This document shows positions 60,791-64,000 of a DNA stretch of 64,000 bases, in pieces. The position numbers and the translations under genes are program-made. How positions within the stretch are numbered: position 1 is the first letter of the stretch; each line of letters starts with the position of its first letter. The DNA comes from Rubellimicrobium thermophilum DSM 16684. GTDB lineage: Bacteria; Pseudomonadota; Alphaproteobacteria; Rhodobacterales; Rhodobacteraceae. The notes under the pieces were generated by a model, which had not been told where the DNA came from, did not search any database, and saw only the letters and a list, made by a program, of their open reading frames with translations. Where the stretch lies: the NCBI RefSeq assembly GCF_000442315.1, contig NZ_KE557320.1, forward strand, positions 499,235-563,234, given 5' to 3'.

Positions 60791-62616
60791 TCATTGCCGC
60801 GCCTCCCGGGGGTGGGATGAGGGCAGGGGCGCGCAGACCGCCCCCAGCCAGGCGCGCGTCGCAGGGCCGACACGGGGGCCGATGCGCTCGAGCACGGCGG
60901 CATGATAGGCATCCACCCAGTCCCTCTCGACCGGCGACAGCATCCCGGGGACGATCAGGCGGCGGTCGAAGGGCACCCAGGTCAGCGTGCGGAAGGCCAG
61001 CATGGCCCGGCCCGGATCGCCGCCGGGCAGGGGAGGGGCCTCCTCCACAAGGATCAGGTTTTCGAGCCGGATGCCCCAGACCCCCTCGCGGTAGTGGCCG
61101 GGCTCGTTGGACAGGATCATGCCGGGTTCCAGCGGCACCTCCGACAGACGCGACAGGCGCTGGGGACCTTCATGGACCGACAGATAGACGCCCACGCCAT
61201 GGCCCGTGCCATGGTCATAGTCCTGCCCGGCCAGCCAGAGCGGATACCGTGCGAGAGCATCGAGATGCTGCCCGGCGATGCCTTTCGGAAAACGCGCGCG
61301 GGACATGGCGATCAGCCCCTGCAGGACGCGGGTATAGGCCTCGGCCGCGCCATCGGGCGGATCGCCCACGGCGACGGTGCGGGTGACATCGGTCGTGCCG
61401 TCGAGATACTGCCCGCCCGAATCCACCAGAAGCAGCTCGCCGGGGCGGACCGGGGCATCGGTGGCCTCCGTCACGCGGTAATGGACGATGGCACCATGCG
61501 CCCCGGCACCGCAGATCGTGTCGAAGCTGATGTCGCGCAGCGCGCCGGTGGCGCGGCGGAACCCCTCGAGCGCCCGCACGACGGCAATCTCGGTCAGATG
61601 GCCCTTCGGCGCCTCGGCGTCGAGCCAGCAGAGGAATTCGGCCATCGCGGCCCCGTCACGCAGATGGGCCTCGGTCGTGGCGGCGATCTCGGCCGGGGTC
61701 TTGCGCGCCTTGGGCAGCAGGCAGGGATCGGCCCCGCGAGAGACCTCGGCCCCCTCCAGCAGATCGAGCAGGGCAAAGGGGGCCGACCGGGGGTCGAGCC
61801 GCACCCTGCCGGTCAGGTTGCGGAGGGCCTCGGGAAAAGCCTCCTCCGGGTGAAGGCGCACCTCCCCCCCGAGGGCAAGGGCGCCCGTCTTGACAGGGGC
61901 GGCGAACAGATCCGCCGTGGCATCGGCATGCAGGATCAGAGCCGCATGAGGCACAGGATTGCGCGGCACATCGGCCCCGCGGATGTTCAGCAGCCAGGCA
62001 ATGGAATCGGGCGCGGTCACCACCGCGGCCGTCTCGTCCGCCTCCTGCAGGGCTGCGGCGAGACGGGCCCGCTTCTGCTGCGAGGATTCGCCGGCCAGCG
62101 CGTCGGGATAGGGCATGAAGGGCGCGGCAGGGGGGGCGGGCGATCCGTCCAGAGACGGTCGATGAGATTGTCCGGCGTCGGACGCAGCCGGATTCCCCCA
62201 TGATCGAGCGCTTTGCGCAGGCTCTCGATCTCCTCCACGGCATGAAGCCAGGGATCGAAGCCGACCGTGGCGCCCCGATCCAGCCTGGGCCGAAGCCAGT
62301 CGGCCAGTTTCGTCTCCGGCCAGTCCACCGGGGTGAAGACCGGGGCGATCTGGGCGCGGACCTGCACGCGATAGCGCCCGTCCACGAAGACCCCCGCTTC
62401 GCCGGCCGTGACGGCGCAGAACCCCGCCGAACCCGTGAACCCCGTGAGCCAGGCAAGCCGTTCGTCGCAGGGGGCGACATATTCCCCCTGAAAGCGGTCG
62501 GCCCGCGGCACCAGCAGGGCATCGAGCCCCTCCTGCACCATCAGGGCGCGCAGGGCAGCCAGACGGGCCGGACCGGCCGACGGATCGGCCGGAGAGTCGA
62601 AGCTCTGGAACATCAT
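60791..62616 (-). CDS. Xaa-Pro aminopeptidase (M24B, aminopeptidase P), frameshifted
   Basis: Aminopeptidase P removes N-terminal residues before proline using two Mn(II) ions. The N-terminal frame ([36 protein letters not shown]) breaks at the seven-base run 62130-62136. One added base gives [18 protein letters not shown] and joins the rest. The repaired protein is about 608 residues, the long eukaryote-like form with three domains. Metal ligands are in [21 protein letters not shown] (two Asp, shown in parts), GTGHGVG (His), [10 protein letters not shown] (Glu) and IRLENL (Glu). The start overlaps the cobT stop. Confidence 0.93.
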
Positions 62617-64000
62617 GCTGCCACCCGCCGGAGACGGCGGCGGCGCGGATCCGCCTCGAAGAGGGCGGCGAGCTGCTCCGTCATCGCCCCGGCGAGCTGT
62701 TCGGCATCGGTGATCGTCACGGCACGGCTGTAATAGCGTGTCACGTCATGGCCGATGCCGATGGCTACCAGCTCCACCTGCCGCCGCCTTTCGATCATCG
62801 CGATGACATCGCGCAGATGCTTCTCCAGCAGGTTGGCGGAATTCACGGACAGGGTGGAATCATCCACCGGCGCCCCGTCCGAGATGACCATGAGCAGCTT
62901 GCGCGCCTCCGGCCGCCCCACGAGGCGGCGATGCGCCCATTCCAGGGCCTCGCCGTCGATATTCTCCTTCAGCAGGCCTTCCTTCATCATCAGGCCGAGA
63001 TTGGCGCGCACGCGGCGCCAGGGAATGTCGGCCGACTTGTAGATGATGTGGCGCAGGTCGTTGAGGCGGCCCGGCTGGGGCGGACGCCCGGCAGCCAGCC
63101 AGGCCTCGCGCGATTGCCCCCCCTTCCAGGCGCGGGTGGTGAAGCCGAGGATCTCCACCTTGACCTGACAGCGTTCGAGCGTGCGGGCCAGCACATCGGC
63201 ACAGATCGCGGCGATGGAGATGGGCCGGCCGCGCATCGACCCCGAATTGTCGAGCAGCAGCGTCACCACCGTATCGCGGAACTCGGTATCCTTCTCCACC
63301 TTGAAGGACAGCGGTGTCGTCGGATTGGCCACCACGCGGGCCAGCCGGCCGGCATCGAGGATGCCTTCCTCGCGGTCGAACTCCCAGCTCCGGCTCTGCT
63401 GGGCCTGAAGACGGCGCTGGAGCTTGTTGGCCAGCCGGCCGACAGCCCCCCTCAGCGGTTCGAGCTGCTGGTCGAGCCAGGCCCGGAGGCGGTCGAGCTC
63501 GGCCGGATCGGCCAGCTCCTCGGCGCCGATGACCTCGTCGAAGCGGGTGGTGAAGACGCGATAGCCGGGATCGGCCTCGCTGTGCGGCGCGGGGGGCGGC
63601 GGCTCGCGCGGGGCCTCGCCCTCGGGGAGATCTTCGGCCTCGGCCTCCTCGGCCTCTTCGCTCTCCATCCGGACATGCGCCTGCGCGCTGTCCTGCTCCT
63701 CCTCCTGGCTGCGCTCGGGCGAGGCCTCGGCCTCCTCCTCCTCGCTCTGCTGTTCGCCGCCGGCCTGGTTGCGGTCCTCCTCCTCCTCGGTCTGCGCCTC
63801 TTCCTCGGCCTCCTCGGGCGGGGCTTCGTCGGGATCCTCCCGAGCTGGTCGCCATAACCCAGATCGCGGATCACATCGCGGGCAAAACGCGCAAAGGCCC
63901 GCTGATCCGACAACAGATCGGGGATCTCGCGCAGTCGCTCGCCTGCCATGTCCTCGATGAAGCCGCGCCAGAGCTCCATCACATTGGCGGCGCCGGGCGG
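62613..64000 (-). CDS. cobT: cobaltochelatase subunit CobT, frameshifted, 5' end beyond the window
   Basis: CobT is part of the aerobic cobaltochelatase (CobNST) that inserts cobalt into hydrogenobyrinic acid diamide during B12 synthesis. The visible part runs from [20 protein letters not shown] to the stop; I expect 150-200 further N-terminal residues beyond the window. The frame shifts at CCC 63839-63841, where one added base gives [15 protein letters not shown]. An acidic low-complexity region of about 80 residues follows, then a von Willebrand type A domain with the MIDAS motif [11 protein letters not shown]. It fits the B12-dependent ribonucleotide reductase in this window. Confidence 0.93.
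   Translation of the reverse strand, partial: ARRRQCDGALARLHRGHGRRATARDPRSVVGSAGLCAFCPRCDPRSGLWRPAREDPDEAPPEEAEEEAQTEEEEDRNQAGGEQQSEEEEAEASPERSQEEEQDSAQAHVRMESEEAEEAEAEDLPEGEAPREPPPPAPHSEADPGYRVFTTRFDEVIGAEELADPAELDRLRAWLDQQLEPLRGAVGRLANKLQRRLQAQQSRSWEFDREEGILDAGRLARVVANPTTPLSFKVEKDTEFRDTVVTLLLDNSGSMRGRPISIAAICADVLARTLERCQVKVEILGFTTRAWKGGQSREAWLAAGRPPQPGRLNDLRHIIYKSADIPWRRVRANLGLMMKEGLLKENIDGEALEWAHRRLVGRPEARKLLMVISDGAPVDDSTLSVNSANLLEKHLRDVIAMIERRRQVELVAIGIGHDVTRYYSRAVTITDAEQLAGAMTEQLAALFEADPRRRRLRRVAA

Noticed and set aside
57484..60912. An 1142-residue open frame on the minus strand
   Set aside because: It is antisense to recN and the aldo/keto reductase; its sequence is Arg/Gln/His-rich without motifs.

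Overview
The window is GC-rich chromosomal DNA from an alphaproteobacterium, most likely a member of the Rhodobacterales (Rhodobacteraceae/Paracoccaceae). The evidence is a circularly permuted two-piece tmRNA gene with the tag ANDNRAPAMALAA, an alpha-type SspB, a DUF2484 gene between murC and murB, DUF1489 and DUF4169 proteins, a B12-dependent ribonucleotide reductase, an Entner-Doudoroff operon with a GntR/LacI-like operator, and the gene content overall. No phage, transposase, integrase or CRISPR array was seen.

Layout. 1-3780: a 2OG/Fe hydroxylase with a Tat-exported partner and a large secreted phytase-esterase-like protein. 3917-5716: lepA. 6338-11526: an RND efflux pump with its TetR repressor and operator. 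11624-15765: a sulfate ABC importer behind an Rrf2 regulator. 15916-17779: a small membrane protein, an L,D-transpeptidase, tRNA-Phe and a DUF1489 protein. 17914-20171: class II nrdJ. 20375-24756: the glycine cleavage operon gcvT-gcvH-gcvP, divergent from a D-amino-acid dehydrogenase. 26429-29827: CcdA, a membrane alpha/beta hydrolase and a cytochrome P450. 29978-33718: RHH and DUF4169 proteins, fumC, sspB and chrA. 34020-34330: ssrA. 34415-36890: eda-edd. 37040-39367: an RlmI-like methyltransferase, a PIN nuclease and a retropepsin-like protease. 39705-51940: the distal dcw cluster ftsW-murG-murC-DUF2484-murB-ddl-ftsQ-ftsA-ftsZ followed by lpxC and bamD. 51959-59004: a sugar/sugar-acid catabolic island. 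59104-64000: recN, aminopeptidase P and cobT, which runs off the right edge.

The most interesting region is the island between bamD and recN. A GntR/FCD regulator sits beside a UxaA-type dehydratase. A three-gene operon (BtpA/SgcQ-like TIM barrel, M42/SgcX-like peptidase, FGGY kinase) is divergent from an aldo/keto reductase. Both divergent promoter regions carry a related 16-bp motif (12 of 16 identical), which suggests one regulon for a substrate that cannot be named from sequence.

A technical point governs how this window should be read. At least 13 genes are interrupted by single-base frameshifts that nearly all fall in G or C runs. They include the essential genes ftsZ, murB and bamD, so most are probably consensus errors and not pseudogenes. 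Those genes are reported here as single joined features with the shift site stated. Regulation is unusually readable: clear operators or promoters precede the TetR gene, cysP, gcvT, edd and the GntR gene, and lepA and the GntR gene look leaderless.
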